Shown here: one piece after another, positions 12,627 to 24,042 of the stretch
How the letters are laid out: every line of letters begins with the position of its first letter
How positions within the stretch are numbered: the stretch's first letter is position 1
Assembly (NCBI GenBank): GCA_014904985.1
Contig: MU128926.1
Coordinates: 84,644-148,643, forward strand
Source: Hydnum rufescens UP504
Taxonomy: Eukaryota; Basidiomycota; Agaricomycetes; Cantharellales; Hydnaceae
Direction: 5' to 3'
DNA length: 64,000 nt
The notes under the pieces: generated by a model
The model's database searches: none
What the model saw: only the letters and a program-made list of their open reading frames with translations
Told to the model about the DNA's origin: nothing
Made by a program: the position numbers and the translations under genes

Positions 12627-13260
12627 ATGAGACAAACTCGAGAAGAGAGTGCTGATCAACAACTTAGAGAGGCAGAGCCAAAATCAAACAAGGTCGAATC
12701 CATGAGAACTCGAATTTCCCATGCCCAATGGGGTATTCTAGGCTGCAGACGAGCTTTAGCGTGCCAGAGCCCAGCTCCGGGACTTGAGAACCGTGAAAAC
12801 GCACGCGATGTTTGCTCCCCGAATGCAAAAGGAGGTTGACCGTCTTCAGGAAGAGATCAAAGATCTGGACGCAAATCTGGCCTCCTCACGGACCAGCGAG
12901 AACACTCCAGACCTCGAGGTAAAGTTTGATGATGTTTCCGGCTAGCTGCATGTACCTTGTACACACCCACCAGCTACACCAAATTTTGTGTTTCGAGTTT
13001 ATCAGAAAAGCACCAGAGCGCGAGAGACAATGTGACGAAGAATCGTGACCAGGAACTCACCCACCAGAGAGAATGGAAAATGGCCACCATGAGCTTGAAG
13101 CCGGAAATAGAGTATTGGACCCAAGGTTTCAGAGCGAAATGTGTTGCTAGCGGCCATCAAGAACTTCAAGAAGGATATTTCAGTTCTGTAAGAACGAACT
13201 AAAGTCCCCCAACTATTCATCGAAGAAGCGTAGTGATGTACTAATCCCATCACCCTTTAG
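12627..13260 (+). pseudogene. Coiled-coil gene relic (second copy)
   Basis: Plus-strand fragments with heptads, such as MFAPRMQKEVDRLQEEIKD (about 12808-12865) followed by DANLASSRTSENTPDLEVKF, match the minus-strand relic near 5080-5165. There is no continuous frame. It lies between MET30 relic A and PIK1 relic B, so the coiled-coil gene was probably also part of the duplicated neighbourhood. Confidence 0.45.
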
Positions 13261-13284
13261 ATTAGGAGCCGGAGTCCAGGGGTC

Positions 13285-16200
13285 GGGACGGCCGCTCAAC
13301 AAAGGCAGAAAAGCGCAGCAACGTGGAATCTGCGATAAGTGAACGGAGATAAGTAATCCCAACGAATCCTACGGAAGGGAACTCCATTTCCTTGCCTTTT
13401 TGCATTAATTCCCCTCCACCATTGCTGCCGGAATAAACGTGAGTTAGACCCAGTTAGGGTCCCCAAGCTGGGAGCATGCATGTATAGATAGAAGCCCTCG
13501 AAGCTGTACCTTTCGAGCTCCCGATAGACCGATAGAGTATGTCCAGGTGCTCCGTGGAGTCGACACTGAACCGTTCAACGAGTTTAAACGCCTGTTCCCA
13601 CAAGCCCATATTTCCGGAGGAGTTGCCTGGCAGGAAACCAAAATCGATGTGAATTAAGCGACTAGATAGGGGGGTTACGTATGATGGGGTCGATCATTGA
13701 CTGCACGATGTGTTTGACGAAAAAAAAACACTTGCCCTTCTCGATCTACTAGAATATTCCCATTATGCAGATCTTTGATCGACAAGAAATATGTAAACAG
13801 AGAATACCCTATGCTGTGAAAGGGATACGTACGCATGGGGCATTCAGCCAGACGGTCTTTACTCATCTGTGAGTGATTTGATAAAATATCTCTGTGCGCG
13901 AGCAAATTTGGCCGAGGAAGCGTCCCCATACGTCTCCAGAGAGGCGCCATGGTTAAGTATCTACGACAAAGGAAAAACGGGGAAAACATCGACATACAGC
14001 AATGAGGTGATCCATCAATGTGACGTGGCCAAGCCGACCCTTGGGGAAGTCAGGCATATTTTGCCTTTTTGATTGAATGGATAGATACTGTGTCCTTGAT
14101 CGTCTCCACCAATCCAGAATTGGTCCCCATAATGAGCATTCGGAAGCGATAAACAATAAAGACGGGTTAGAGTTGTAGCAGGAGAATTCTCGACGATGAG
14201 ATGGAACCCGCTGTCCGACCCAACATCTGCAGTTCTCTTGCCCTCAGATATTATCGAAAATCTAATGCAAGAGCGATGGAAAATTGTGCGGCTTGGACCT
14301 TACTTGAACTAGTTGGACTACCATCTGTTCTTGACGGAGGTCAGCGCCAGTTTTGACAATAAATGACAAGCACTGTATGGAATAAAGTTAGATTCAGTCT
14401 CCGACATCCCATTTTTAAGGACATACGAAGAAGCCTACAAACGTCCCAGGCTGAAAAACAACCATAAGGAATGAGGAGACGCAGCTCGCATCCGAGCTTT
14501 CTACGTAACCCACGATTCTCGAAAGACAGCCGCTATCATCAATCAGATCATGACAAAAAGCAAAGCATGAGCACGCAGGAATACCAATATGATACAGCCC
14601 ACGTCGATATCGGAGAACTCACCTGAGGGGTCCACTATTTAATTCGCGCCGCACGAACCCCTCATCGTCCGCCGGCTGCGCACTTACCTGACGCCCCCAA
14701 AGCCCCACCGTGACCACATTCTCTGGCGTCTCTTTCATGCGCTCTATACGTTCCTCCTCCAGTGCTGTCATCTACTGCATGATCCTGCCACGAATAGCAG
14801 TCGCCTCAGCATGCTGCAATTTTACCCGCGTCGGAGCAGCGACCTGTTGCGCGGTGGCACCACTCACACCACAGGGGCGTGACCCCACGATCCAGTTCAG
14901 TGACGCGCTGGACCATGGGGAATGGGGTTGTTGTGGGGGGACGGCAACGGCGGCGACGGCTTCTCGAACGAGATTTGCATTGGGATGCGCCAACATGACG
15001 GCCGCAGTTTGCATTCTTTCCGAGCAGACCTCGAGGGATAGAATCCGATGGTGTGACTGTCCCGCATCATTTGAAACACCGTGATGGGGCGGAACGAGGG
15101 GTCACAGGTATAATAGGAGGCAATCCGTTGCGCGTTCAGCTTGAAAGTGTACCAGAGAAGTGGAACGCGGTGATGGGGTGGCCCATGTTTCGACGTCGAG
15201 AGCTGTGTTCTTGGGTATAGGGGGAAGGACCAGGGAATCTCACAACTCGAGTACGGATGGAAAGATCGGCCCCATCCAGTTGTTCCACGAGGTCCACTTC
15301 ATTCTGTGCTCGAAATATCCTGGAATGATACAGGCTCAACGGGGTAGGGCCGGCTAATTATAAGGCAGAGTGGTGAGCCAACGAAAGGCGCGAACGACTA
15401 TCAAGAAATGAGGCCTTTTCGTTGGCTCTCGGGAGCAAATGCGGATCAGAGCTGTCCAGTCGGGACTGTTGCATCTTGTGTGCGTCGGTGACGATTCGCC
15501 TTAGAATCTCTTTATTTGTGCGCTTCAATGGAAGAAATCAAGGTCTCCAACGAGGATTTCGACGAGAATAGGTCGGGGACTCTTCCGGCCGAATTTAGAA
15601 CTGCACACTCCCCAGAAGGTATACGAACGATCAGATTGTGTCCATGGTTCGGGCTCTTTGAAGAATGAGTCCAACTGTCCGCATTAGACGTCTACAGTGG
15701 GACACCCACCTACACACGAAGAAGACAAGATGACCTACTAAAACAGAACGGAAGGTTTCCTCACTCCATGTGATTCGGAACGGTCGCAAAGTGCAATAAC
15801 TCTCTGGAAGTACAAATGATCAGGGAGAATCGGCGAAGAAGCAAGAGGGGCTATCCAACCGCAAGTTTAGGCAATACTAGCATTCGATTCGTCATACTCT
15901 CGAGCGCGAGAAGCAAACTGGGCTTCTGAACGAGAGCAATGGCTCTGAAGGCGTTGCGACTGGGTCACAGGATCCAAATGACTGCAGGATCGCGTCAATA
16001 ACACCCCGATGTGGCCGAGTGATGGAAGTCCTGGGTGATAATGATGGCATAGATTGTGATTGCATATTTCCCATGCTTCGGCTTGCCCATTTACGAACCA
16101 GTGCTGGGCTTGTCATGGGGGCAACTGGGATGTTTCCGGGGCGACTGAAGGCCATGGTCGACGTGCATCCAAATGTATCGAGGTCTTCTTTCTCGGGAGA

Positions 16201-16700
16201 CTCGCCGTCATCATCATCTTCGTCTGACTCTGGTGATTGGTTGGCAGGCGTTGATTCACTTCTACATAGTCTGCATCATCAGTAACGTGAAAGACTCCTG
16301 GAATGCGACGCGAGCCTGTTGTATGGCAACAAGTCACTTATGGCATGCCTGGAGTGCTGGAAAGTCTGAGGACGGCAGCGATTCCAATGATAGGCGGGGG
16401 CGATGCGAGGTTTAATTTTGCACTTCCAGAATTGGGACGACCGGTGATAGGAGGGACAGGACTGCCATAGGGGGTAGAAGAGGCAATTGGGAGGGTCGCC
16501 AGACATGATGTTTTGAAACTTTGAGTAGGACGCGTTGGCAATTAGCGAAAGAAGTGGTGTTTCTTCGTGTTGTGCTTACATGTAAATAAGAGAGATGAGG
16601 TTGCGTGAACCATAGGCCACAAGCGGTGTACGAAATGCAAGGAAACGCATACTACTAATGGTGTGGTTCTGCTCTTTCAACAACAAAATTCTCCGGAGCG
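13285..16700 (-). pseudogene. PIK1-like: Phosphatidylinositol 4-kinase (PIK1 type) relic B
   Basis: Second copy of the PIK1 relic, collinear with unit A. Kinase landmarks are clearest here: CLSFIVKTGADLRQEQMVVQ (about 14310-14370), FARAQRYFIKSL (about 13890-13925), KDLHNGNILVDREG (about 13735-13780) and IDFGFLPGNSSGNMG (about 13610-13655). Together these are the ATP-site segment, catalytic loop and activation-segment start of a PI4-kinase. The DLHNGN string has Leu where DRHNGN is usual. Frameshifts and stops separate the pieces, for example a TGA and a TAG shortly after FIKSL. The C-terminal SMGSACTRLYDS end of unit A is missing, cut near 13285. An N-terminal region up to about 16700 is shared with unit C and lies head-to-head with X copy 2. 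Confidence 0.7.
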
Positions 16701-16785
16701 TAGGACTTGGATGGACATGTTAGAAGGAGATGGTGGGGAAAATGAATGAGAAAGATGACTTTGAATCCGATCTGAAACCGGAAAG

Positions 16786-16791
16786 TATAAA
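16786..16791 (+). promoter_or_regulatory. TATA box of X copy 2
   Basis: TATAAA, 72 bp upstream of the ATG at 16863, at the same spacing as in copies 1 and 3. Confidence 0.5.
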
Positions 16792-16862
16792 CACTCGGAC
16801 TTGGCGTCAGGTGATCCTCCCGTCGAACTCCCCCTTGAATGCAAACCCAAACTCTGCCTCTT

Positions 16863-18061
16863 ATGACGACCCTTGCCAATGCTGGATCAGAGGGTACCCT
16901 CGCTACTGAGAAGGGACACCACTTTGCTTCGATGGCTTCTTTCCCTTGGAGGGATCCAGTGAATGGACCCCGCGTCCAAGACAGTGAAATCATTGTGGCA
17001 CTGCAAAGCAAAGTAAGTTACATTAGAGATGACCGCTCTTGCGGGCCACGTTCTGAATTCCGAGTTTCAGGAACTTGGCCGCCACAAGTATATTGCCATA
17101 GAAGGCAAGATTGAACTAAATTCGCACCTACATACCTCTGCACAACGATTTAAATTGGATTCATTTGAGATCACTGTCTCGGCATTGCATGGCAACTCGA
17201 ATCTCCCCACCCAATTCAGTGTGATCAGATGTCCCCTGGTTCTGGTCGTAAGTATGTTCGCACGTCAGAGTTCACTATCACTTCGTTTGGGCAAATCCAA
17301 TACACTATCTCAAACCAAAGGACTGATTTGGGAACACCAATCATAGCGAATTCCCAGTCCGCCCATCCTTTTACTACGGGAACGGTCTGGTTCCAGCGAA
17401 TTGATAACTCAACCCAAAAGACCTTTGGTGGCTTTCTTGGCTCCTTTGCAGCCCGATTTGTCAATTGCTGCTCGGTGCATGCTGGTTGCTCGGCCAGCGA
17501 TCCCACTTCCCTGTCGATCACCATCAATGTGACCTTATCCTGATTCAAATCCCGCAACATCATCTAAAACACTCGCCCAGACGGTCCGCATTGTATACCC
17601 TGATTGGCCCACTCTCGACGAGTCGTCGTTTGCCGGAGAAATGATTCACACGACTTATGACACTAATTTTGCCGGTTCCGAAGTCAAAGGTATCGCCACA
17701 GTCAAGGACGTCTGGAATACAAATAAGTTACCCCAAGGCATCTCGTATACTATGGAGGTGAATCGACGCAGGAATTCTGGTTTTGGGGGTCACAAGGGCT
17801 GCTAGTAAGTTCCCTTCACCCTGAGATTTGCTTTCGTCTATGAACTAAATGTGCAATCCCTAGGTAAAATAGTCGGTACCGTGAACACTATAGGCAGAAC
17901 TCTTAAGATTCTCGGAAAGCAGGCCCGCCGCCCATCTAGGGTGTTAGACATGATGTATGACCGCAGTGAGGATTCAAATGCTTATCCACGTCAATGAATA
18001 TAGCTTAACCTAGACTTGCCTCATAGGTGGACAGTCTGGTTCAAATACAAACCAACCATAG
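16863..18061 (+). pseudogene. Family X copy 2, three frameshifts
   Basis: Exon 1 (16863-17012) is intact and the same length as in copies 1 and 3. In exon 2 the frame is lost near 17205-17220, after LHGNSN, and resumes in another frame at a block matching HPIQC of copy 3. A one-base insertion near 17540 turns LTDS-like sequence into a stop. A third extra base at about 17800 (CAAGGG against CAGGG) would put a TAG just before the exon 2 donor. The last two introns and the terminal GQSGSNTNQP exon are still recognisable, ending at 18059-18061. Promoter, introns and most residues are preserved, so inactivation seems recent. Confidence 0.7.
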
Positions 18062-18179
18062 CAACCTTCATTTAGCCAGTTCGATGTGTAATACTAATAG
18101 AAAATCATTGTTTATTCAAAAATATCAATCTACTACATGGGGTCGTGGACACTGGACAGCACAAGCGAAATAACAATGA

Positions 18180-18600
18180 AGTAGTGACGAAAATAAATTC
18201 TACAGTGCGGTGGAGACAATGACGATAACGTTAGCGGTGAGGCGAATGCGTGGCCAAAGATAGAGGCGGAAATGTGGGGGTGGGCATAGCGCTACCGGGG
18301 TGAACGTGAGCTCAGGTTCAAAACTCCATATTCGAGGCACGTCACAGCACCGAGATGCCCGAAAAGCGTCGAAGTACGAGGGTCTGCTTCATGCTCCCAG
18401 ATGCGAGAACAGAATGGACATAGAGAGGAAGATCCAAGTCACGACGCAATCATGACTGGCAGATACGAGCCAATGTTTATTGCTCCCAACCACCCATATA
18501 CCTTCGATGTACCAAAGTAGGTATGCAAGGTCCGCCCGACTCCATATCCCACAATTTAAGTGTCATCTAGAGCACCCGGGATCAAGAGGCGCGGCTATCG
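18180..18600 (-). pseudogene. MET30-like relic B1 (C-terminal WD repeat)
   Basis: Minus-strand sequence near 18340-18420 gives STLFGHLGAVTC after IWEHEADPRT, matching the penultimate WD blade of the 40-kb copy. It keeps the frame there, whereas the 40-kb copy has lost one base. The remaining blades towards 18600 are heavily changed, and the segment abuts a CoA-ligase relic. Confidence 0.55.
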
Positions 18601-19190
18601 CAACGTCACCGCTCCGAGAACGGTGTTCGTCTTCTGACCCCTCGTAGTGTTATGACTGATGAACTCGGCGTATGACTGATAGCCAAGCGTAAAGAGGAGA
18701 AACATTGCAATGGAGGATAAGGCACTATATACGTACGGACCCACATCTCGCCCCGATTCTCAGGGCCCGGCTTGATATTCATATCCTCTAGACTGGCCTG
18801 GACGTTGGAAATGAGCCAACTACTTCCAATTTTTTGCATCGAGTCCTTGACCCATAGCCAGTACGTCTGGGATACGATTTCTATGGGATCATCATACCTA
18901 CTCCACAGGCAATGGGAAAAAGTGTATCCCATCAAGCTGATATCTTGTTCAAAGACATACCCTTGGGCGATCTTGAACTAATTGTTGCGCCTTCCCCATA
19001 GCCCATAATTACACTGTGTCTCCGTGCTCCTTGATCCGAAAGTCCAAGGCGCACGAAGGTCTTGAAAAGCATGGGGAAGAGGCCAGGATGGACGAATATC
19101 ATTCTGGAGCCGGAATCCTGAGCGTGTGGATCCGTTCGCCTTAGGCGATGGAGCGATGGTCTTCAGATGAGATGGGGGGCCGGCGGCATC
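18600..19190 (-). pseudogene. AMP-dependent CoA ligase relic
   Basis: Minus-strand pieces resemble the middle of an adenylate-forming CoA ligase (4-coumarate ligase/acyl-CoA synthetase family): a worn YGLTET-like region near 18860, then SMQKIGSSWLISNVQA and LEDMNIKPGPENRGEMWVRT (about 18735-18840), which correspond to the family's GELWVRG motif region. Stops and frame changes interrupt it. The same gene fragment occurs at 38000-38700, also next to MET30 pieces, so it belongs to the duplicated neighbourhood. Confidence 0.5.
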
Positions 19191-19379
19191 AAGGGATGAA
19201 GTATGGGATAAAATGGATAATCCAGATTGTGGACTCTGTGCAAGTCAGATCAAGGAATTGAAGGAGAACCATTGGAATTTTCGGGTCTTTTCGAGCGGGG
19301 TGGACGTGGATGAGAACGGAAAATTCCTGGCTCTTAAGCCGAACAAGCAGTTCGAGCAGATGCCAAATCATCTGATGAT

Positions 19380-19682
19380 TCGGTGCCGGGGTGGACGTGA
19401 GCTCAAGTGCAAAACTCCATATTGTCACATCACCATCATCATCCGCATGCCCTCGCAGGACTTGACATTGCGGCGGCCGCGACGCCAGTTGCGTTCGACT
19501 GTCAACGCTCACTATAAATGACCATCCACTATCATGGAGGGCACCACGAACGTTGAAGACTGGCATCCATAAGAGACGACTCAGAGCCGCCGTCGGACAG
19601 GCAAGGGGGATCATGGCTGATCCGAAACCCCAGGATCAGAAAATGATGGGTACGGGCGAACCTGGAAGATGAGAGTGGACGA
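19380..19682 (-). pseudogene. MET30-like relic B2, WD domain deleted, fused to unit C
   Basis: The minus strand reads from a piece matching the F-box protein's middle (NVRGA..., SERLTVERNWRRGRR-like, LRGHAD) directly into DGDVTIWSFALELTSTP, the protein's last repeat. All blades between are missing. The opposite end joins PIK1 relic C at about 19682: sequence up to GACGACCTTGC matches the MET30 copy near 41338, and the next base matches PIK1 relic A at about 7480. This is therefore both an internal deletion and a rearrangement junction. Confidence 0.6.
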
Positions 19683-21700
19683 CCTTGCACGAATAGCAGC
19701 TGCCTCGGCGTGCTGCAATTTCATTCGCATCGGAGCGACCTGCTGGCGGCGGCATCGCTCACACCAGCGGAGACGTAACTCCGGGATCCAATCCAGTGCC
19801 GCGCTGGACCATGGGGGAATGGGGCTGTTGTGGGGGACGCAACGGCGGCGACGGCTTCCCTGAACGAGATTTGCATTGAGATGCGCCAACATGACGGCCG
19901 CAGCCCGCATTCCCCCCGAGTAGTCCTCGAGGGATAGAATCCGATGATGTGACTGTCGCGCATCGTTTGAAACACCGTGGTGAGGCAGAATAGGGGATGA
20001 CAGGTATGAAAGGAGGCGATCTGTTCGTGTTCAGCTTGAAGGTGTGCCGGAAACGGGAACGCGGTGATGGGGTGGACCATGTTGCGATGTCGAGAGCTTG
20101 TAGGGGGAAGGACGATGGAATTTGAAAGCTCGGCGGTTGAGTACAGACGGAAAGTCGGTCCCATCCAGTTGTTCCACGAGGTCCATTTCTTCCCGTGCAC
20201 GAAAGATGCTGGAGTGATACGGTCTCAACCGTGTAGGGCTGGCTAAGGCAGAATGGTGAGCCAACGAAAGGCGCGAACGACTATCAAGAAATGAGGGTTT
20301 TCCGTTGGCTCTCCGGAGCAAATTCGGAACAGGCAGCTGTCCAGCCGGGACTGTTGCATCTGGTTCCTCGGCGATGATACACCTTAGATCTCTCTTTGTT
20401 TGCGCGCCTCAATGGAACGAAATCAAGCTCTCCGACGAGGGTTTCGATGAGAATAGGTCGAGCACTCTTCCAGCCGAATTTAGAAATACGCACTCCCCGG
20501 GAAGTATACGAACGATGAGATTGTGTCCATGGTTCGGGCTCTCTGAAGAATGAGTCGGCCTGTCTGCATCAGACGTCCACATTGGGATATCCACCTATAC
20601 ACGGAGAAGATAAGATGGCCTACTAAAATAGAACGGAAGGTTTCTTCACTTCAACAGGTAACGTGTGGTTCGGAACGATCGATCCCACGTGAAGCACAGT
20701 GAGTCTCTGGAAGCACAAATGATCAGGGAAAATCACAGAGGAACCAAAAAGGGCTATCCAACCGTAAGTTTTGGCACCACCAACAGTCGATTCGTCATAC
20801 TCTCGAGCGCGAGTTGAAACTGGACTCCTTAACGACAATAATGGCGCTGCGAGTGGGTCATAGGATCCAAATGCTGCGCAGGATCGCGTCAATAACATTC
20901 CGATGTGGTTGAGTGATGGAAGTTCTGAGTCGTAGCGATAGCGATAGCATAGATTGCGATGGAGGCGATTGCGTATTTCCCATGCTTCGACTTGTCCGTT
21001 TATGAACGACTTGTCGCGGCAACAACTGGGGTCTTTCGGGAACGACTGAAGGCCATGATCGACGTGCATCCAAATGTACCGACGTCCTCTTCCTTGGGGG
21101 ACTCGTCTCCGTCTGACCCTGGTGATTGATTGGCGGGCGGGTATAGAGTTGGATCATCGGGAATGTTTCCTACGCAGTCTCCATCATCAGTAGCGTGAAA
21201 GACTCTCGAATGTCATGTATGACGCGATCTTGTTCTATACCAACAAGCCAATTGGGGCGTGCCTGTAGTGCTGCAAAGGAGAGCAGCAATTCCAATGATA
21301 GATGGGGCGATGCGAGGTTTAAGTTTGCGCTTCCAGAATTGGGAAGGACCAGTGATAGGGGGGGCAAGACTGCATGGGGGGCAATTGGAGGGTCGCCAAA
21401 TATGATGTTTCGATCTTTTAGTTAGGACGCGTGAGCAAACAGCGAAAGAAGTTGTGTTTGTTCGTGTTGTACTTACATGTAAACAAGATGGGGTTGCATG
21501 AACCATAGCGTCTGGAGCAACAAACAGGGTATGCGGCAAAAGTTTCCGGGTGCAGGAGCCGAACGGACGCGTTACAAGGAGATGGCTGGGAAAATGAGGG
21601 AGAAAGATGCACAAGTATTTGAGTCTGGTCTGAAACCGAGCGGTATAAATACTCGGACTCGGCAGCGCCGCGGCGATCCCCCTCAAACACCCCCCTTGAA
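19683..21700 (-). pseudogene. PIK1-like: Phosphatidylinositol 4-kinase (PIK1 type) relic C, 5' half
   Basis: Third copy. From about 21700 down it carries the N-terminal part, LIVRILPGECVFLNSAGR (about 20480-20530), EMDLVEQLDGTDF (about 20150-20190), and SHHRILSLED plus VMLAHLNANLV (about 19880-19950). It stops at about 19683 within the linker before the catalytic domain, where a MET30 fragment is joined. Frames are broken in several places. It is head-to-head with the intact X copy 3. Confidence 0.65.
21644..21649 (+). promoter_or_regulatory. TATA box of X copy 3
   Basis: TATAAA, 69 bp upstream of the ATG at 21718, in a context shared with copies 1 and 2. Confidence 0.6.
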
Positions 21701-21717
21701 TTCAAACCCTGCTTCCT

Positions 21718-22922
21718 ATGACAGTGTTTGCCAATGCTGGATTGGAGGGTACCATCACTGCAGATCAGGGCCATCACTTCATTTGTTCAGCTTCTTTCCC
21801 TTGGAACGACCCAGTGAATGGTCCCCGCGTCCAAACCAGTGGAATCACTGTGGCACTGCAAAGCAAAGTGAGTTACATTAAAGATTGCTCCTCGGGCCAC
21901 ATTCTGAATTAGGAGTTTCAGGCACTCGGTCGTCACAAGGAGATTACTTTAGAAGGCAGCATCAAACTGAATGCGCATGGACATACCACTGCAGAACGAT
22001 TCAAATTAGATTCGTTCGAAATCAAGGTCTTGGCCTTGCATGGCAAATCAGGTTCTGACCCCCACCCAATTCAGTGCAACTACATGTCCCCAGTTTCTGG
22101 ACGCGAATATGCCCCTACCACCGAGGAAACTCGGACTTCAACGTTCACCATGGCTCCGTCTGCGAGTTCGGCTGGACAAATCCAATGTACAAATTCAACC
22201 CGAAGGACCCGTTTGGGGACACCAATCAGAGCAGATCCCCAGTCCACCGATCCTTTTACTACGGGAACGGTCTGGTTCCAGCGAGTTGAAGACCCAGCCC
22301 AAAGGACCTTTGGTGGCTTTCTTGGCTCCTTCTCCGCCCGATTTGTCAGTTGCTGCTCGGAGCATGCTGGTTGCTTGGCCGGCGATCCCACTTCCCTGTC
22401 GATTACCATCAATGCAGACTTAACCGATTCGGCTTTTGATGCGTCATCTAAGGCACTCATCCAGACAGTTTGTATCCAATACCCTGATTGGCCAACCCTC
22501 GATGACAACTTTGCTGGAGAAAGCATTCACACTGTATACAACACTAATTTTCGCGGTCCCGAAGTCGAAGTCATCACGACGGCGAGGGACGTCGCAAATA
22601 CAAATAAATTACCCGATGGCATCTTATATACTATGGAGGTGAATCGTGCTCGGCATTCTGGTTTTGGGGGCCACAGGGCTACTAGTAAGTCACCATGATA
22701 TTTGCTTTCATCTATTAACTAAATAAATGTGTAATCCCTAGGTAAAATGGTTGGTACAGTCAATACTATAGGCAGGACTCTGAAGGTTATTGGAAAGCAG
22801 ATCCGACGTCTGTCCAAGGTCTTAGACGACCACAGTGAGTATTCAAACATGCATGTTATGTAATGAATATAGCGTAACTAGACCTTGCACCAATAGGTGC
22901 ACAGTCTGGTTCAAATACATAG
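21718..22922 (+). CDS. Family X protein, copy 3 (unknown function, intact)
   Basis: Exons 21718-21867, 21922-22684, 22742-22834 and 22897-22922 join in frame to 343 codons plus stop, with GT-AG introns of 54-62 nt. The first exon is 150 nt in all three copies. Like copy 1 it shows no signal peptide or membrane segment. It keeps FPWNDPVNGPRVQ, LGRHKEITLEG, RFKLDSFEI, FGGFLGSFSARFVSCC and HAGC, YPDWPTLD, and a basic last region (LKVIGKQIRRLSK). Conserved Cys pairs and keeping of the frame in two of three copies suggest a folded, used protein. No homologous family was recognised. It is head-to-head with PIK1 relic C and upstream of the hairpin-module/transposon region. Confidence 0.75.
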
Positions 22923-23325
22923 CATCAATTACAACCTTCATTTAGTGGATGTGTAGAAAAATGATTGTTTATTCGAAAAAATATCGATGGGGATCGTCTG
23001 GGGTTACTGCGTCGGTCATTGCCCATTGAAATAAATAATTTGCTTCCGCTCCATCCACCGCCATCCACCTGTGCCCTCCGGGCGGGATCACTGCGCGGGA
23101 CAGCAGACAGCCCCAAATAGTGCCATTACACGAAAAATCAGCCCGCCGGGGCTGCCCATTCACTCTGGGCATTCAAAAATGGCGGGATTTCCTTACTTGG
23201 AAATCACTGTTAGTTCAGGCGCACCTTTCGTTGGGCACTGCAGCCCGTTACAGTGCTTTTTTTGCTGCCAATTCCTGGCACTACACAGCATGCATTTACC
23301 TCTACATTACAGTACACATACATAA
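22923..23325. other. Spacer between X copy 3 and the repeat region
   Basis: No gene seen. From about 23195 on the sequence is repeated, inverted and with many small differences, at about 33070-33099, so the duplicated flank of the copia insertion begins here. Confidence 0.4.
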
Positions 23326-23655
23326 TTGAAAAGACGAAAGTTTAAAAGAAATCTACAAAAAAGAAGATTGCGCACGTCCGGCGCCTACAGGCACCGGGCA
23401 CATGATCTAATGGGTGAGGGGAAGAATCCCAGGAGCCCATGCACACTACACAGTGTGTGGATAGGCTCCTTTGTTTACTCGTTAATCGCGATCTTGCGCC
23501 GGTACTTCATTAGTACCATCCGTCGGGGCATTCGCCCCTCACGAATTTCGAGATCCAAGACGACGAGTAAAAATCGTCGTCGTTTGAAGTGCCGGCGTTG
23601 AGTCTCCCAAGAACGTAACCATACCCAAGCCCGAACGCGGCGCCCCAGAAGCAAG

Positions 23656-23747
23656 GTAAGTAATCTATGTATACTAGTGCGAAAGGAGCTGCTCCTTTTG
23701 CAGTGGTTTAAATTTTGTATTGATGCGAGATTAGTTTTCATTCGTAG
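23656..23747 (+). other. Hairpin-bearing intron-like unit
   Basis: Donor GTAAGT, acceptor CGTAG, 92 nt, with a short P1-type stem near 23679-23699. An inverted copy lies near 32540-32630. Confidence 0.5.
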
Positions 23748-23939
23748 ATATATTATCATAGCCAACACATGCCCGCGCCTCAAGAAACGACGATAACGAT
23801 GACGATTGTGATGACGGCATCGCCGTCATTGTCGATTGCGGATCTCATGACCCCGCCGAAACCAAGAATGCGAAGAACAATACTGAGCGTACTCTAAGGA
23901 GCACACCACACCCCAGCGGTGCTGGGGTGTGGTGATCAG

Positions 23940-24039
23940 GTAAGTCCCCCTTCTCTCGTGCGAAAAGGGCAGCTACAAGCTGCCCTTTTTGTGCTCCTTT
24001 ACTTCTTTACTAATAACTTGATGTATGTTGTTATAATAG
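23940..24039 (+). other. Hairpin-bearing intron-like unit
   Basis: Donor GTAAGT, P1 stem with GGGC/GCCC core, branch-like TACTAATAAC, acceptor ATAATAG; 100 nt. An inverted copy lies at about 32232-32334. The copia target-site duplication overlaps its acceptor AG. Confidence 0.55.
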
Positions 24040-24042
24040 GGA
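24038..24042 (+). repeat. Target-site duplication AGGGA (left)
   Basis: AGGGA directly before the LTR at 24043 matches AGGGA directly after the LTR ending at 36076. The inverted LTR at 31909-32230 is also bordered by TCCCT, the complement. Confidence 0.8.

Larger units (their letters stand above)
23326..24042 (+). other. Hairpin-module locus, left flank of copia insertion
   Basis: Dense in short hairpins and containing two intron-like units. The intron 23656-23747 (GTAAGT to TAG) holds a short stem GAAAGGAGC/GCTCCTTTT. P2 at 23905-23933 pairs ACCACACCCCAGC with GCTGGGGTGTGGT, and 6 nt later the donor GTAAGT at 23940 starts an intron to 24039. That intron holds P1 at 23963-23989 (AAAAGGGCAGCT/AGCTGCCCTTTT) and a TACTAATAAC branch-like site. 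Further small hairpins lie near 23378-23393, 23444-23460 and 23521-23545. The copia LTR begins 3 bp after the acceptor. Confidence 0.55.

Noticed and set aside
13285..14630. Reading the DLHNGNILVDREG fragment as a fungal FunK1 or aminoglycoside-kinase-like gene
   Set aside because: Order and neighbours (KTGADLRQEQ upstream, IDFGF downstream, LYDS end in unit A) fit a PI4-kinase instead.
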